Below, piece by piece: positions 1 through 10,701 of a stretch of 64,000 nt of DNA. Below the pieces are notes generated by a model. The model made no database searches and was not told the DNA's origin. It saw nothing but the letters and a program-made list of their open reading frames with translations. Positions within the stretch are counted from its first letter, which is position 1; every line of letters begins with the position of its first letter. The position numbers and the translations under genes were made by a program. The DNA lies in assembly GCA_007922195.1 (NCBI GenBank), contig ML681964.1, positions 1,471,101 through 1,535,100 on the forward strand, given 5' to 3'. Source of the DNA: Podocnemis expansa (lineage: Eukaryota > Chordata > Testudines > Podocnemididae).

Positions 1-418
1 CACTCGATGACGGATTTGTTAACGACTGTCGTTAGAGATGTACCTGGGACATCAAGACTTCAAAGAGAAACAGCTGAACTCGAATTAATATGCAAGCTAA
101 ATTCTGTGAAAGCAGGACTCAATCGAGACTATGGGTTCTTTTCCCATTACAAAGGGTAATTTGACTTCAGGCTTCCCATGGTTTGAGCCTGTAAACTGCT
201 CTGATTTGCTGTTACTTTATGACCTGATCCTATGTTTTACACCCCCTTGCATTTAGTTTCATTCCATTCTGTAAGTTCACCCATCTTCGAAGCATCTGAG
301 AAGTGGGATCTTCTCCCACGAAAGCTCATGCAAAAAATAAATCTGTTAGTCTTCAAGTGCCACACAACTCCTTGTTGTTTTTTTATTGGACTAGACTAAC
401 ACGGCTATCCTTTTGAAA
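1..418 (+). mobile_element. Penelope-like element 3' end, cut by window edge
   Basis: The first ~165 bases are a diverged copy of the 3' coding end seen at 3305-3472 (GIY-YIG endonuclease C-terminal tail). They are followed by the same 3' untranslated sequence and the terminal segment containing the 'atctgagaagtgggat' block, an AATAAA-like run and a tail ending in a 'ctaacacggctatcc' motif. The 5' part lies outside the window. Confidence 0.7.
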
Positions 419-1309
419 TTGACAAGAAAAATTGTGCATGCCTTAGGACCTGAAGCCCCTAGAGTCTTTATACTACATTCATCACACACAGGTCTTCACT
501 GAACATTCACAGCGCTTTGACTTACGGGGATCCCAGTCAACAGGGACACAACACAACAAATGTAGCTCAGTTATATCCTTCAGGTGATCCACAGCAAGAG
601 TCTACTTATTTCACAGTTTACTTAAGTTTGATCTGTCGTTAAGTAAATCTCTCCCACCCAACTGACACCCAAAGAAAGTTATATAAGTCTTTATTAATTC
701 AATCCAATGGCTACTCATTGTGTAAGAGGACACTGTATGTGATATCTTTTGAATAACATGTAAAAGATCCTGATTATTTATAATTTAAAAAAATAAGGTG
801 GTTCTCTCCCCCCCACCCCCAAGAGTAGAGAAATTAGCCCCATAGTCCTGACTCCCGCTCTGCAGGAGGGTTTTTTAAATTTTTGGATGAGGAAGGAAGG
901 GGTGCAGAGGAAGGAGGGTTCTTTTCCCAAAACTATCTTGCTGGGTTGTGTGCTGTTAAGCAGTTGCCATGTTCCACCCCAGAAGTGACTGCATTTCAGT
1001 CTGGGATGAAAATTACATACACACATGCACTCCCAAAGGGCTACACTATAATCTTACAATCTGCCCCTATCAAGAGTAGTGGTGAGCCATACCACCCCAG
1101 AAGCAGACCAGAGATTGAACTGTTTCCCAGTCACATTTCTGTAGAAGAGTAAAGTTAGTGCTGAACAACAGCCTGGCCTGAGCCACAGGTTACTATGGTG
1201 ACAGGGTACCACCGGCAGGCCTTGCTTCCCTGTAAATGAAATTCTACCTTCCTCTCTATATGCTGTTCACCAGTGTTCAAATCTAACCTACTGCATTCAT
1301 TTGCTGTAA

Positions 1310-1512
1310 CAGTCTGACCTGATCCTATGACTTACACTTCCCTGCATTTTTCCCCTCCCATTCGGTAAGCTCCCCGTCTTCAAAGCATCTGACAAAGTGG
1401 GATTTTCTCCCATGAAAGCTCATGAGATAAATAAACGTTAGTCTTTAGAAGTGCCACAGGACACCTTGTTTGTTTTGCTGAACTAGGCTAACACAGCTAC
1501 TCCCTTGGAACT
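1310..1512 (+). mobile_element. Penelope-like element 3' terminal fragment
   Basis: This is a short 3'-end copy. It has the UTR beginning near 'gacctgatcctatgac', the conserved 'catctgacaaagtggg' block, an ATAAATAAA run, the 'gtgccacaggac' block and the 'ctaacacagctac' tail. There is no coding sequence. Confidence 0.65.
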
Positions 1513-2811
1513 AGTTAAAATGTGTTATCTTCCCTTTGCATTCCTCCCTTCTTACAACTTGTGCAAGAAATGTAACTAAAAGTACTCTTCCCTCTCCTGT
1601 ACAAGATCCTTGGAGAGAATGAGCTCATCCTTCTTTCTCCTCCTTCCCATTCCTTGCTAAATGTTTGGTCAGTAATTTGTAGGCACTGCTGTTACAAAAA
1701 ACAATATGATATAAAGTTAAACCTGTAAAAAACAAACAGAGATGGGTATAATTATATTCACCACTAAGTTATTAATATTCATTACTTGGATGTTAATGTA
1801 ACCAAAAAAGGTTCTTTGGGGAGCTGTCATAAATGTAAGCTTTTACTTAGTTTTTAAGCACAAAAGGATTGTAACACCACTATCTCCTTGCTTACTCAGG
1901 GCACCGAAGAGGAAGAACAGGCAATCAAGCGTAACTGTCAACCCAATCCACCTATGGGACTCCCTGTTTTCTTCTAACAATTTCCTTCCCTGCTCCTCCT
2001 CATTTTGGGTACAGAGTAAATCACCCCATTCATGGAGCAGCTTACTTTCCTCTCTCTTTGACCAGCCAGCTTCTCTGACCTGAGAGTTGAAGAATAAAAC
2101 CGTGGCTCCCCAACCCCTTTCCTTTCTCCTCTCACCTACTTGCTGACTGCAGGGATGAGTGGATGAGCAGCCCCAGCTCATCCCTCAGCAACTGGAGTTA
2201 CATTCTGAAAATGGCAGAGCAGAGGAGCAATGTGGTCACTACCGTCCTCCGTGTGGCAGAGTACAGACTGTAGCTATCCACCCCAAAATTATCTGAGACG
2301 ATTCATATTAACAAGTTTTGTCCGGGAACTTTCATTAACGAAACACTATTCAAGGCCCATCACTGTAAGACAGGAGTACCTCTCAAATATTTAAAAATAG
2401 AAATAAAAACAATTTCACTCTCTTTTCCTTTTCTGCCTGTAGCTTGTTTCATTTTTAAGGTTTTTTGAATGTATATAAATATGAGTAATTTACTAAAGGA
2501 AAAGCTGAGTCAAATAGATGAGGTGCACATTTAGGTCCAGATCCTCAAAAATGTCAAGGAACCTATACCTCTGAGGATCTGGGCCTTGGTTCTGCAACCA
2601 GGGAGGTCTGTGATTATACTTTACTCTTGCGGAAGTGGAGTTTCACCGTCTAAGTCCTATTCCTCTGAAAATTCAATTTCCAATACGAGTCTCCCACAAT
2701 CATTCCCTGTTTGTGTTCATGACTGAGGAGGCAGAGGTGACTTCAAAGGTAACTAGGGTCAATTCCATGGTGGACTTCAGTTTCCAAGACATGGACCTTG
2801 AATGGAAAACG

Positions 2812-2905
2812 AACAAGGAGTCCTGTGGCACTTAAAGACTGACAAATTTATCTATTGCATGAGCTTTTGTGGGATAAAATCCCACTTTGTCAGATGCTTT
2901 GAATG
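2812..2905 (-). mobile_element. Penelope-like element terminal arm, antisense
   Basis: This is a single antisense arm of the PLE terminal repeat, reading from the 'caaggagtcctgtggc' end to the 'cactttgtcagatgc' block. It lies about 130 bp left of the longer PLE copy at 3033. Confidence 0.6.
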
Positions 2906-2979
2906 GGACTCTGTGAGGTGGGTAGCAAATGCAAAAGACAGAGCAATGGGATGCTGTGCTCATGGTAAGTTTTACACAC

Positions 2980-3032
2980 AAAAAAAACCCACCACCACCA
3001 CCACCAACAACAACAAACACACAACAACAACA
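2980..3032. repeat. A-rich, CCA/CAA simple repeat
   Basis: An A run passes into CCA trinucleotides and then CAA and CA-rich repeats, directly abutting the left end of the PLE copy at 3033. It may be the insertion target or an expanded junction. Confidence 0.8.
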
Positions 3033-3735
3033 CCAAGGAGTTGTGTGGCACTTTAAGACTTAACAGATTTATTTTTCGCATGAGCTTTCGTGGGAGAAAA
3101 TCCCACTTCGTCAGATGCTTCAAAGATGGGTGAACTTACAGAATGGAGCTCATCTACTAATGTGATCTATGCCATCATGTGCCAAAAATGCCCAACACCT
3201 TATACATTGGACAAACAGGACGATCGCTGTGCAAAAGAATAAATGAACATAGAGCTGATATCAGAAATCAGAAAACAAAGAAACCAGTTGCTGAGCACTT
3301 CCATCTTTCTAATCACCCGATAAATGATTTGTTAACGACCGTCATCAGAGATGTGACCAGGACACCAAGACTTCAAAGAGAAACTGCTGAACTCAAATTA
3401 ATATGCAAATTAAATTCTGTGAAAGCAGGATTGAATCAAGACTATGGGTTCTTTTCCCATTACAGAAGGTAATTTGACTTCAGGCTTCCCAGGGTTTGAA
3501 CGTAAAAACTGCTCTGATTTGGGCTGTTCCTGTATGACCTGATCATACGTTTTACACCCCCTTGCATTTATTTTCATTCCATTCTGTAAGTTCTCCCATC
3601 TTTGAAGCATCTGACGAAGTGGGATTTTCTCCCACGAGAGCATATGCGAAAAATAAATCTGTTAAGTCTTAAAGTGCCACACAACTCCTTGGGTTTTTTT
3701 GCTGGACTATACTAACAGGGCTACCCCTTTGGAAA
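3033..3735 (+). mobile_element. Penelope-like element, 5'-truncated with inverted terminal arms
   Basis: An antisense terminal arm (about 3033-3145) is followed by the GIY-YIG coding end in sense, the 3' UTR, the matching sense arm (about 3580-3691) and the 'actaacagggctaccc' tail. The two arms are near-perfect inverted repeats of about 110 bp. No reverse transcriptase domain remains. No direct repeat is readable at the flanks because the left flank is simple repeat. Confidence 0.75.
3179..3472 (+). pseudogene. GIY-YIG endonuclease end of a Penelope-like ORF, frameshifted
   Basis: The 97-codon open frame contains TLYIGQTGRSLCKRINEHRA, the YIG half of a GIY-YIG nuclease domain including the conserved arginine region, and ends at a natural stop. 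The GIY half (encoding VIYAIMCQKC) lies just upstream, around 3160-3192, in a different frame, so a small indel separates the two halves. In PLEs this domain follows the reverse transcriptase and nicks target DNA. The apparent methionine at 3179 is internal to the original protein and is not a real start. The copy cannot make a functional endonuclease. PLE identity is secure from the domain and terminal repeats; the family name was not determined. Confidence 0.75.
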
Positions 3736-4092
3736 TTGATAAGTTTTTACATACTGCTGCATTTTATTGTGAAGTAAAGTTACCTAAACTTTCAGAAAAC
3801 CCAAGTGGTTCATTGTATCTGATAGCACATAGACCGGGTGTTTTTACCTCTGACATATCTCATCTCCACCAGTGTAGGGAACTGGAATCTTACAGCAATC
3901 ACTTTTCTTTTTTGTAATGATATGTTAATTGAAACAAGCCTGAAGATAGCATACACACTGAAACCAAACAAGTCAGGCTTGTAAAGAAAATAAAGCTTCA
4001 AGCAATAAATCACTAATCCATTGTAAACAATACATTAGCATAACAAAGCCTAAGAACTAATAAACTGTTGTGATCTAACAAAACAGCCTTAC

Positions 4093-4191
4093 CGCTCCAG
4101 CTACGAGTCCTGCAGAATTGTAGCTCTTTGTCACTGCCACAATAGAGGCAATGAGAAGCAGGATTGTAGCGATTAAATAATGGAGAAATTC
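4093..4191 (-). CDS. CMTM7: CMTM7 exon 3 (third transmembrane segment)
   Basis: This 99-nt internal exon encodes 33 residues starting [16 protein letters not shown] and ending [10 protein letters not shown]. It is flanked on the minus strand by a TTTTTAG acceptor and a GTAAGG donor. Both boundaries are phase 0, so the exon joins exon 2 after PLA without a shift. It is hydrophobic over about residues 5-21, the third membrane helix of the MARVEL domain. Human CMTM7 has the closely similar exon ELLHYLIGT... and, as I recall, a human isoform shorter by 33 residues skips it; its length here allows the same in-frame skip. CMTM7 is a four-pass membrane protein associated in mammals with B-cell receptor/BLNK signalling and with Rab5-dependent EGFR turnover. 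The ORF around it is longer, but only this part is exonic. Confidence 0.92.
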
Positions 4192-4399
4192 CTAAAAATA
4201 CAAACATAACACAGTTAGAAGGAAGACCAATCAGGAAAGCATTTCAATGAACCAATGATCAGGTAGACAGACAGACTGACTCTGCTGACATTGGTCAGAG
4301 CCGCTCAGCTGGGAAAAAGAAACAAAATTAGTAGATTTCAGCATGTGATGATGGTGGGGCATTAAGGAAAGTAAACACTAGAAGAACATGCTTCACCCT

Positions 4400-5145
4400 T
4401 GTGGGGGGGTGTCTAAAGATGGAGTAAGTTTGGTCAGGAAGTTCTGTGCCAGAGATTGTTGTGTTTGCTTAGACAAGTTTAGTTAGTCAAGGGAGCTAGG
4501 GGGTTTAGACTGATAGGAAGTTAGACTGGTTTTGTAGATACAAGAGGTAATCCACAGAGATTGATTATAAAACAATCCCTCCTGTCTGGACCCTGATGGG
4601 AAGCTATCAACCTTGCCTATCCCCTGATGAGAAGCCATCAGCCTCATTTGATAAACAGGTTGACGGGGGCTAGGTAGCCAGAAGGTCACAGGAGTTTGGC
4701 TGCTCTCATTGGTAAAGAGCAATAATTAGTACCCAAATGAGCAGTAAACAACAACAGAGGCGGGCTAACTATATGCTGACTATTAAGTACAATCTAATTA
4801 TGTAACCTGCATATTAAAAGTAGTAATACCATGTATGGATTTTAGGCATGATGTAACTTGTTGTATTATGCATGAGCTTGTTGCATTATGTATATTGTAT
4901 TTTGCATGTTAGAAAGTATGTATGACCTGTAGCCCCTATACTGGGGGTTCTTGCTCAGAGAGGCTAGCTTCTCTTTGCTTCCCTCTGCTGCAGTTCCCTT
5001 TATTATTCAGCTGAATAATAAACTTTGAACCACACCTCGTTCTCTGCCTATTGGAGTCTCAGCTGGGAACGGGTCTGCTTCATTGGGAAAGCTCTGGTGT
5101 GCCTCTTTCTGAATCTGAGGGCCAGAGTTGGATTTTTCCCTGACA
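4400..5145 (+). mobile_element. Solo LTR of an endogenous retrovirus-like element
   Basis: The 746-bp block begins TGTGGGGG and ends CCCTGACA, an imperfect TG...CA inverted terminus. It is flanked by a 4-bp direct repeat CCCT (4396-4399 and 5146-5149). An AATAAA signal lies at 5017-5022, followed by GT/T-rich sequence, as expected of an LTR R/U5 region. A TATAAAA string lies near 4566. No internal gag, pol or env coding sequence lies on either side, so this is a solo LTR left by LTR-LTR recombination. A 4-bp duplication fits gammaretrovirus-like integration. The class assignment is inference. Confidence 0.6.
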
Positions 5146-5213
5146 CCCTCCATGACAGTAAGGTCTTCAGCAGCTAACATTTACTGACCCTACTAACAAC
5201 TTACAGCAAACAC

Positions 5214-5989
5214 CAGAGGTAGCCTTAGGCAATTGAGGACACAAGGCAAAGGCCCATTGTGGGGCCCCCATAACCCCCCTCTGCGGCCCTGCCTCCCCAC
5301 TGCCAGCTCCCCTGACAGTCCCAGCTCCCCCCTACTGCTCCCAACCCCTCCCATGTACCTCCCACACATCCATGGCTCCCAGCCCACCCTCCGTGCTCCT
5401 CACAGTCCTGATACCTTGCCCCTCCCCATGGTTGTGTGTCCCTGGGACCAGCCTCCTCTGCCTGCCAGGGGCCCAAAACCCTCCTGTGGCCCTGGTGTCC
5501 TGGCTCCCCCTGCAGCCCCAGTGCCCCGCTGGGGACCCCAACCCCTTCTCCCTGTGGCTGGCTCTCTCACAGCCCTGGCATCCTACCAGGGGCCCCAAAA
5601 ATGACCCCAGTCCCCTGCCAGGGGTGCCGACTCCCCACTGCCAAAGGCAAGGGGAAGGGCAAGAGCACAGACCTGGGCCTCTGGGCTGGCCCACCCTGCC
5701 CCTGGGGGCAGAGAAGCCAGCCCAGGGGTGGGATGCAAGCTCTGTCTCTGGGAGAGCCCGCTCTGTCCCATTCTGTCCACACCAGCACCAGGGCTCCCAC
5801 AGCCCAACTGATCCTGGGCCTTGCATCCCCACAGAGCCCTGCCTCTGCTGCTGGCCCTGGCCCCCCACCCCCTGCCACATGTTCTGCAGCGTGGGTAGCA
5901 GACACCACTTCTGGGGCAGGCGAAGGGACCCCTTGTTGCTTGGGGGACCTAGGTGGGCACCTACTTTGCCTACTTCAAAATCTGCTCTG
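5214..5989. mobile_element. Non-autonomous hAT element, GC-rich interior
   Basis: The termini are CAGAGGTAGC and ...GCTCTG. A perfect 8-bp target duplication GCAAACAC lies at 5206-5213 and 5990-5997. The 776-bp interior is C/G-rich low-complexity sequence that opens long frames on both strands (about 210-240 codons) without any recognisable protein. The same family reappears at 49306-51940. There is no transposase. Confidence 0.8.
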
Positions 5990-7720
5990 GCAAACACAAC
6001 TGGACATAGGACAGGACCCACAAAAACAGATCCCCCCCCAAACAAATAAGTTTCTTCCTATCTAAAGTCAATTTTCCAAAAGGACCTTTGCAGCAGGATG
6101 CACCTGTTTGTACTGGATGCGGCAGAGGAACCGCTCAGTACTAGAGCAGGCAGAAACTTTTCTGATGACAGTGCTCCCCACTCCCAAAACTGAGTTTTGT
6201 CAGCATTGAAGCATTTTGCAGGAAAATTTCAATGACATTTTAGATGGAAAAATTTTAAAACAAATCATTTCACCTTTCTTCCTCTGAGAACTTCAAAACA
6301 TTTTAAAAAGTAAAATGATTTGTTTTAGCCCTACTGTTTCCATTAATTTTGTTTAGGCTTTTACATTAAATATTAAATTTTATTATAATACACACAATAT
6401 ATACATGATTTTATATATACATATGTTTTATACTATGTTCTGATATCAAAACAAAATGTGATAGTTCTGAACCTATATTTTTCAGAATTTTCTTTTTATA
6501 GGAAATGTCAAGCCTTTTGTTTCAATTCAAAACAAAAACAAAATTTAAAAAAATGTCAATTTCCCACAGCTGGAAATTCCAGCTTTTCCTTACACTCTTC
6601 CCAAACCCTGAACATATGTGAAATCTCATTCACTTCACAAACACAGAAAAACACTCCTCCCAGCTCGGCTTTCTCTAACAGTACTGCAAACTGTCACCAC
6701 CCCCCCCCACGCCACCCCCAGCTAGCTAGTAACATAGTGTTAAACCAATTTAGTCATTGGTTGGAAATGACTGGACTAAACTGAACTCACTAGGAAGTAA
6801 GGAAAGCAAACAAGGAATCTGATGTTGGCACTTTAAAAGTCTAACAAATTTAAGGAGGTTCAGATGCCATATCAGATTGCTTCTCAGTTGGGGAGAAAGG
6901 GGACAGATGTTTGCTTGTTGTTATGGGCTCTCCCTTACAAGTATCTGATTAGCAATTAGCTCTATATTTTAACAAGTATTGGGCTGGTCAAATAGTGCTT
7001 GCCGTTCTTAGTCAGACCCTGTACAGAGTCTTTTGTTATTTTAAGTGACAACATACCTGAAATCACAGATAATCAGGTCTAAGTGCTAGTGATTAGACCT
7101 GGAATGTGGGAAAGTAACTGTATTTTGTGGAAACTAGAGACTTCCAGGCTTTATCAGCTTAGTTCCCTCACTGAGACCTAAAATCACAGAAGTCAATCCA
7201 CACAAAGTTTGGAGAAGGAGACTATATCCACAACAGAGGTGACTGAATGAAGTAATGGAAGAACAATGCAACCAACAGCTAGAGGAACGAGTAAGGTGCT
7301 GCTACTGCCTTTGTCCCCCTTTTCCCTGAAAGGTGAACTCTTGTGAAAGTACCTCTGAACTGTGGGTCTCCCTCCAGTACTAACAAGGAGGACAACAAGG
7401 TGAGTGAGGTATGGAGAAGGGAGAAGAGCACATTAATGGAACATTTGTTTGTTGAACAAACAAGACGTCTAGTGGCACTTTTAAAGACTAACAGATTTCT
7501 TATCTCACTGTGTTTTAGTGACTTTGCTCCAGAAAGCTAGATTTGTGACGGGGAACCTTATGTAAGTATTTTCCAAGGTCATTATCTCACATCATCACTA
7601 CCTTTAGAGGTCATTATCTTGGATATTTTCTGTACTAAAAATTTTTATGTTTTAATTAATTTTTACATAAGAGCATTAGAATGGAAATAGTGGATCTGAC
7701 CAATGGCCATCTATTCCTGT

Positions 7721-7851
7721 TCCAAAAGCATAGCCATGTTAGTCTAGCTCAGCAAAACAAGCAAGGAGTCCTTTGGCAATAAAAGATTAACAAACTTATT
7801 TATTGCATGAGCTTTCGTGGGAGAAAATCGCACTTCATCAGACACTTGTCT
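7721..7851 (-). mobile_element. Penelope-like element terminal arm, antisense
   Basis: The antisense tail ('tagccatgttagtctag') is followed by the 'aaggagtcctttggc' and 'gagctttcgtgggaga' blocks and ends at 'cttcatcagacac', next to the CR1 3' end at 7852. Confidence 0.65.
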
Positions 7852-8417
7852 TCTGACAGTGGCCATTGGCCAATGCCAGGTGCTTCAGAGGGAATGAACT
7901 GAACAGGAAGTCATGGAGCTATTCATCTCTTGACATCTAGTCCCACCTTCTGGTAAAAGGAGACTAGGAACATTTCAGAACATGGTGTTGCATCCATCCC
8001 TGCCTATCCCAGTTAATACCACTGATGGACCTATTCATCTTAAACTTACCTAATTCTTTTTTGAACCGTGTTATAGTCTTGGCTTTCACAACATCCTCTG
8101 GCAAAGAGTTAAACAGGTTGACTGTGTGTTATGGGAAGAAATACTTTCTTTTGTTTGTTTTAAACCTAATGCCTATTAATTTCGTTGGGGGATACCTAAT
8201 TCTTGTGTTACGTGAAATATTAAATAGCATTTCCTTATTCACTTTCTCTATACCAGTCATGATTTTATAGACCTCTATATCCACCCTTAGTCATTTCTTT
8301 TTCAAACTGAAAAGTCACAATTTTATTAAGCTCTTCTCAGATGGAAGCTGTTCAATACCCCTAATCATTTTAATTGCCTCTCTCTGTACCTTTTCCAATT
8401 CATTCATATATATATAT

Positions 8418-10195
8418 GTGACTGTGAATGTCTGGCGCTATACAAAGTCAACAGGACACTAAGGACCTTCCTCAAGAACTCAATGGGACTGTGGAAGACA
8501 ACACTGGAAGTCAACTCAAGACAGCTTGCACAAGTGGCCATCAAGTGCAGCATATACCAAGGTGATGTGCTGTCCCCGCTGCTGTTCTGCATTGGCTTGA
8601 ACCCCCTCAGCCAGATAATCACAAGGACTGGATACGGATACAAGTTTAAGAGTGGAACTACCATCAGCCACCTCCTCTACATGGATGACATCAAGCTGTA
8701 TGCTAAGAATGAACGAGACATCGACTCGCTAATCCACCTGACACGGATCTACAGTGAGGATATTGGGATGTCATTCGGACTGGAGAAGTGTGGCCAGATG
8801 GTGGTAAAGAGAGGGAAGGTAGTCAAGACTAATGGGGTGGAACTACCAGCAGGCCACATAGCAGACATACAGACCAGCTACAAGTACCTTGGCATCCCAC
8901 AGTCACATGGGAACCACGATGAGGAGGCAAGGAAGACAGCAACATCCAAGTACCACCAAAGGATAAGACAGGTCCTGAAGAGCCAGCTCAATGGGAAGAA
9001 CAAGATCCACGCCATCAACAGGTACGCCCTGCCAGTCATCAGATACCCTGGAGGTATAGTGAGCTGGCCAAAGGAGGACATGGAGGCTGCCGATGTGAAG
9101 ACCCGGAAGCTCCTCACAATATACGGAGGTTTCCACCCCAAGTCCAACACCCAGAGACTGTACGCCAGCCGGAAAGAAGGCGGGCGGGGTTTGGTGAGTG
9201 TCAAAGCCACTGTCCTGGATGAAACCCACAGCATCCAGGAATACATCAGTAAGATGGCACCCAAAGATGAGTTGCTGAGAGAATGCCTGAGGCAGCAGCA
9301 GACATGGGAGGAAGACCAAGCAGAAGAAGTGCCATGGCAAGACAAGACCCTGCATGGAATGTACCATCGACAGATAGCTGAGGTGGCTGACATTGGGAAA
9401 TCCTACCAGTGGCTGGAAAAGGCTGGACTAAAAGACAGCACTGAGGCACTGATCATAGCAGCACAAGAACAGGCACTGAGCACCAGATCCATTGAAGCAG
9501 GGGTCTACCACACTAGACAGGACCCAAGGTGCAGACTGTGCAGAGAAGCCTCAGAGACAGTCCAACACATAGTGGCAGGATGTAAGATGCAGGCAGGAAC
9601 AGCATACACTGAACAGCACAACCAAGTAGCTGGCATTGTGTACAGGAACATCTGCACAGTGTATGGGCTAGACCCTCCCAAGACCACATGGGAGATCCCA
9701 CAGAAGGTCGTGGAGAATAACAGGGCTAAGATTCTGTGGGACTTCCAGATCCAGATGGACAGGCAGGTACTGGCCAACCAACGAGACATCGTGGTAATAG
9801 ACAAGGACCAGGAGACAGTGGTGGTGATAGATGTAGCAGTGCCAAGTGACAGCAACATCAGGAAGAAGGAGTATGAGAAGCTGGAGAAGTACCAGGGCCT
9901 GAAAGAGGAACTAGAGAGGATGTGGAAAGTAAAGGCCAAAGTGGTCCCAGTGGTGGTAGGAGCACTCGGGGCTGTAACTCCTAAGCTGGGAGAGTGGCTC
10001 CGACAGATCCCAGGAACAAGATCAGAGCTCTCTGTCCAGAAGAGTGCAGTGCTAGGAACAGCTAAGATACTGCGCAGAACCCTCAAACTCCCAGGCCTCT
10101 GGTAGAGGACCCGAGGTTGAGGAAGACACGTACCACCCATAGGAGTGAGGGGGGAATTTTTTTTTATTTTATTTTATTTTATTTTTTGAGATAGG
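8418..10195 (+). mobile_element. 5'-truncated RLE-type (R2/R4-like) non-LTR retrotransposon
   Basis: This young-looking insertion lies inside the CR1 at 7852-11720. The left junction is an AT dinucleotide run (about 8404-8417) replacing the short A/T stretch of the CR1. The right end is a T-rich (TTTTA)n tail at about 10156-10195, directly followed by CR1 sequence. The reading frame is already open from the left junction, so the 5' end is truncated inside the reverse transcriptase. The assignment to the restriction-like-endonuclease group rests on the zinc motif and the PD-D-type nuclease at the C terminus. The exact clade (R4, Rex6/Dong or R2-like) was not resolved. Confidence 0.8.
8483..10105 (+). 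CDS. Reverse transcriptase plus restriction-like endonuclease (C-terminal part of ORF)
   Basis: This 540-residue uninterrupted frame ends at a TAG. Residues 26-34 hold the RT block QGDVLSPLL and residues 66-69 the catalytic YMDD. After a thumb/linker region comes a CCHC-type finger (C350, C353, H362, C367), then the nuclease core with the acidic pair D435 and D450 and a following lysine-rich helix around 461-475. This is the order of R2-group non-LTR retrotransposons, which nick target DNA and prime reverse transcription from it. The methionine at 8483 is not the native start: the same frame is open upstream to the 5' truncation near 8418 and continues the RT domain. The fingers-domain part of the RT and any N-terminal DNA-binding domain are missing, so the protein is partial although every visible motif is intact. 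The lack of stops contrasts with the decayed CR1 around it and suggests recent insertion. Confidence 0.85.
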   Translation: MGLWKTTLEVNSRQLAQVAIKCSIYQGDVLSPLLFCIGLNPLSQIITRTGYGYKFKSGTTISHLLYMDDIKLYAKNERDIDSLIHLTRIYSEDIGMSFGLEKCGQMVVKRGKVVKTNGVELPAGHIADIQTSYKYLGIPQSHGNHDEEARKTATSKYHQRIRQVLKSQLNGKNKIHAINRYALPVIRYPGGIVSWPKEDMEAADVKTRKLLTIYGGFHPKSNTQRLYASRKEGGRGLVSVKATVLDETHSIQEYISKMAPKDELLRECLRQQQTWEEDQAEEVPWQDKTLHGMYHRQIAEVADIGKSYQWLEKAGLKDSTEALIIAAQEQALSTRSIEAGVYHTRQDPRCRLCREASETVQHIVAGCKMQAGTAYTEQHNQVAGIVYRNICTVYGLDPPKTTWEIPQKVVENNRAKILWDFQIQMDRQVLANQRDIVVIDKDQETVVVIDVAVPSDSNIRKKEYEKLEKYQGLKEELERMWKVKAKVVPVVVGALGAVTPKLGEWLRQIPGTRSELSVQKSAVLGTAKILRRTLKLPGLW

Positions 10196-10376
10196 GCAAC
10201 CAGATCTGAATGTTGTATTCAAGATGTGGGAGTACCCTGGATTTATATAGTGACATTATATTTCCTGTCTTATTATCCATATCCTTTCTGAATGGTTCCC
10301 TCCTAAGATGCCATTAGCTTTTGTGCACACACACTGAACAGAATTTTTCAGAGAACTATCCACAGTAGGCTCCAAC

Positions 10377-10701
10377 ATCTGCCGAGACTTTACTCATATG
10401 CTTAGGGTTTAACTGATCGCCATATTTTGAGTCAGAATTCATGAAGGAATTCCACCCCCCCACCCCCCCGGGCAGATTGGCAAGAGCTGTGGGGGAGGTT
10501 TCACCTTCCTCTGTAGCATGGGACATGGGATGGCTCATTTGCTCGTCAAGTCTCTGTACTTTAATGTCTTTAAATCATGACTTGAGGACTTTAATAACTC
10601 AGTCAGAGGTTAAAGATTTCTTACAGGAGTTGAGTGGGTGAGGTTTTGTGTCCTGCATTGTGCAGGTGGCCAGATCATCCTTTCTGACCTTAGAGTCTAT
10701 G
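10377..10701 (+). mobile_element. CR1 3' end in sense, nested in antisense CR1
   Basis: Sequence from 'catatgcttagggttt' to 'gaccttagagtctatg' is the 3' UTR of another CR1 subfamily in plus orientation. It interrupts the antisense CR1 between 'gagaactatccacag' and 'tctttcttgagtgata', which are adjacent in an uninterrupted CR1. No coding sequence is retained. Confidence 0.6.

Larger units (their letters stand above)
1..4092 (-). other. CMTM7: CMTM7 intron 3 (partial)
   Basis: This stretch follows the GT donor of CMTM7 exon 3 on the minus strand and should lead to the terminal coding exon, which encodes the fourth membrane segment. I searched the minus strand for that exon by eye and did not find it, so it probably lies left of the window. 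Positions 1-418, 1310-1512, 2812-2905 and 3033-3735 are Penelope-like repeat copies. Positions 420-1300 and 1515-2800 hold unassigned, moderately AT-rich sequence with no supported gene. Confidence 0.7.

Noticed and set aside
5233..6065. Overlapping frames of 110-237 codons on both strands
   Set aside because: They lie entirely within a GC-rich hAT element with exact target duplications. Composition is Pro/Gly/Ser low complexity, frames are open on both strands, and no domain is visible.
8878..9393. Minus-strand frames opposite the retrotransposon ORF
   Set aside because: They are shadows of the 540-codon plus-strand RT/nuclease frame.
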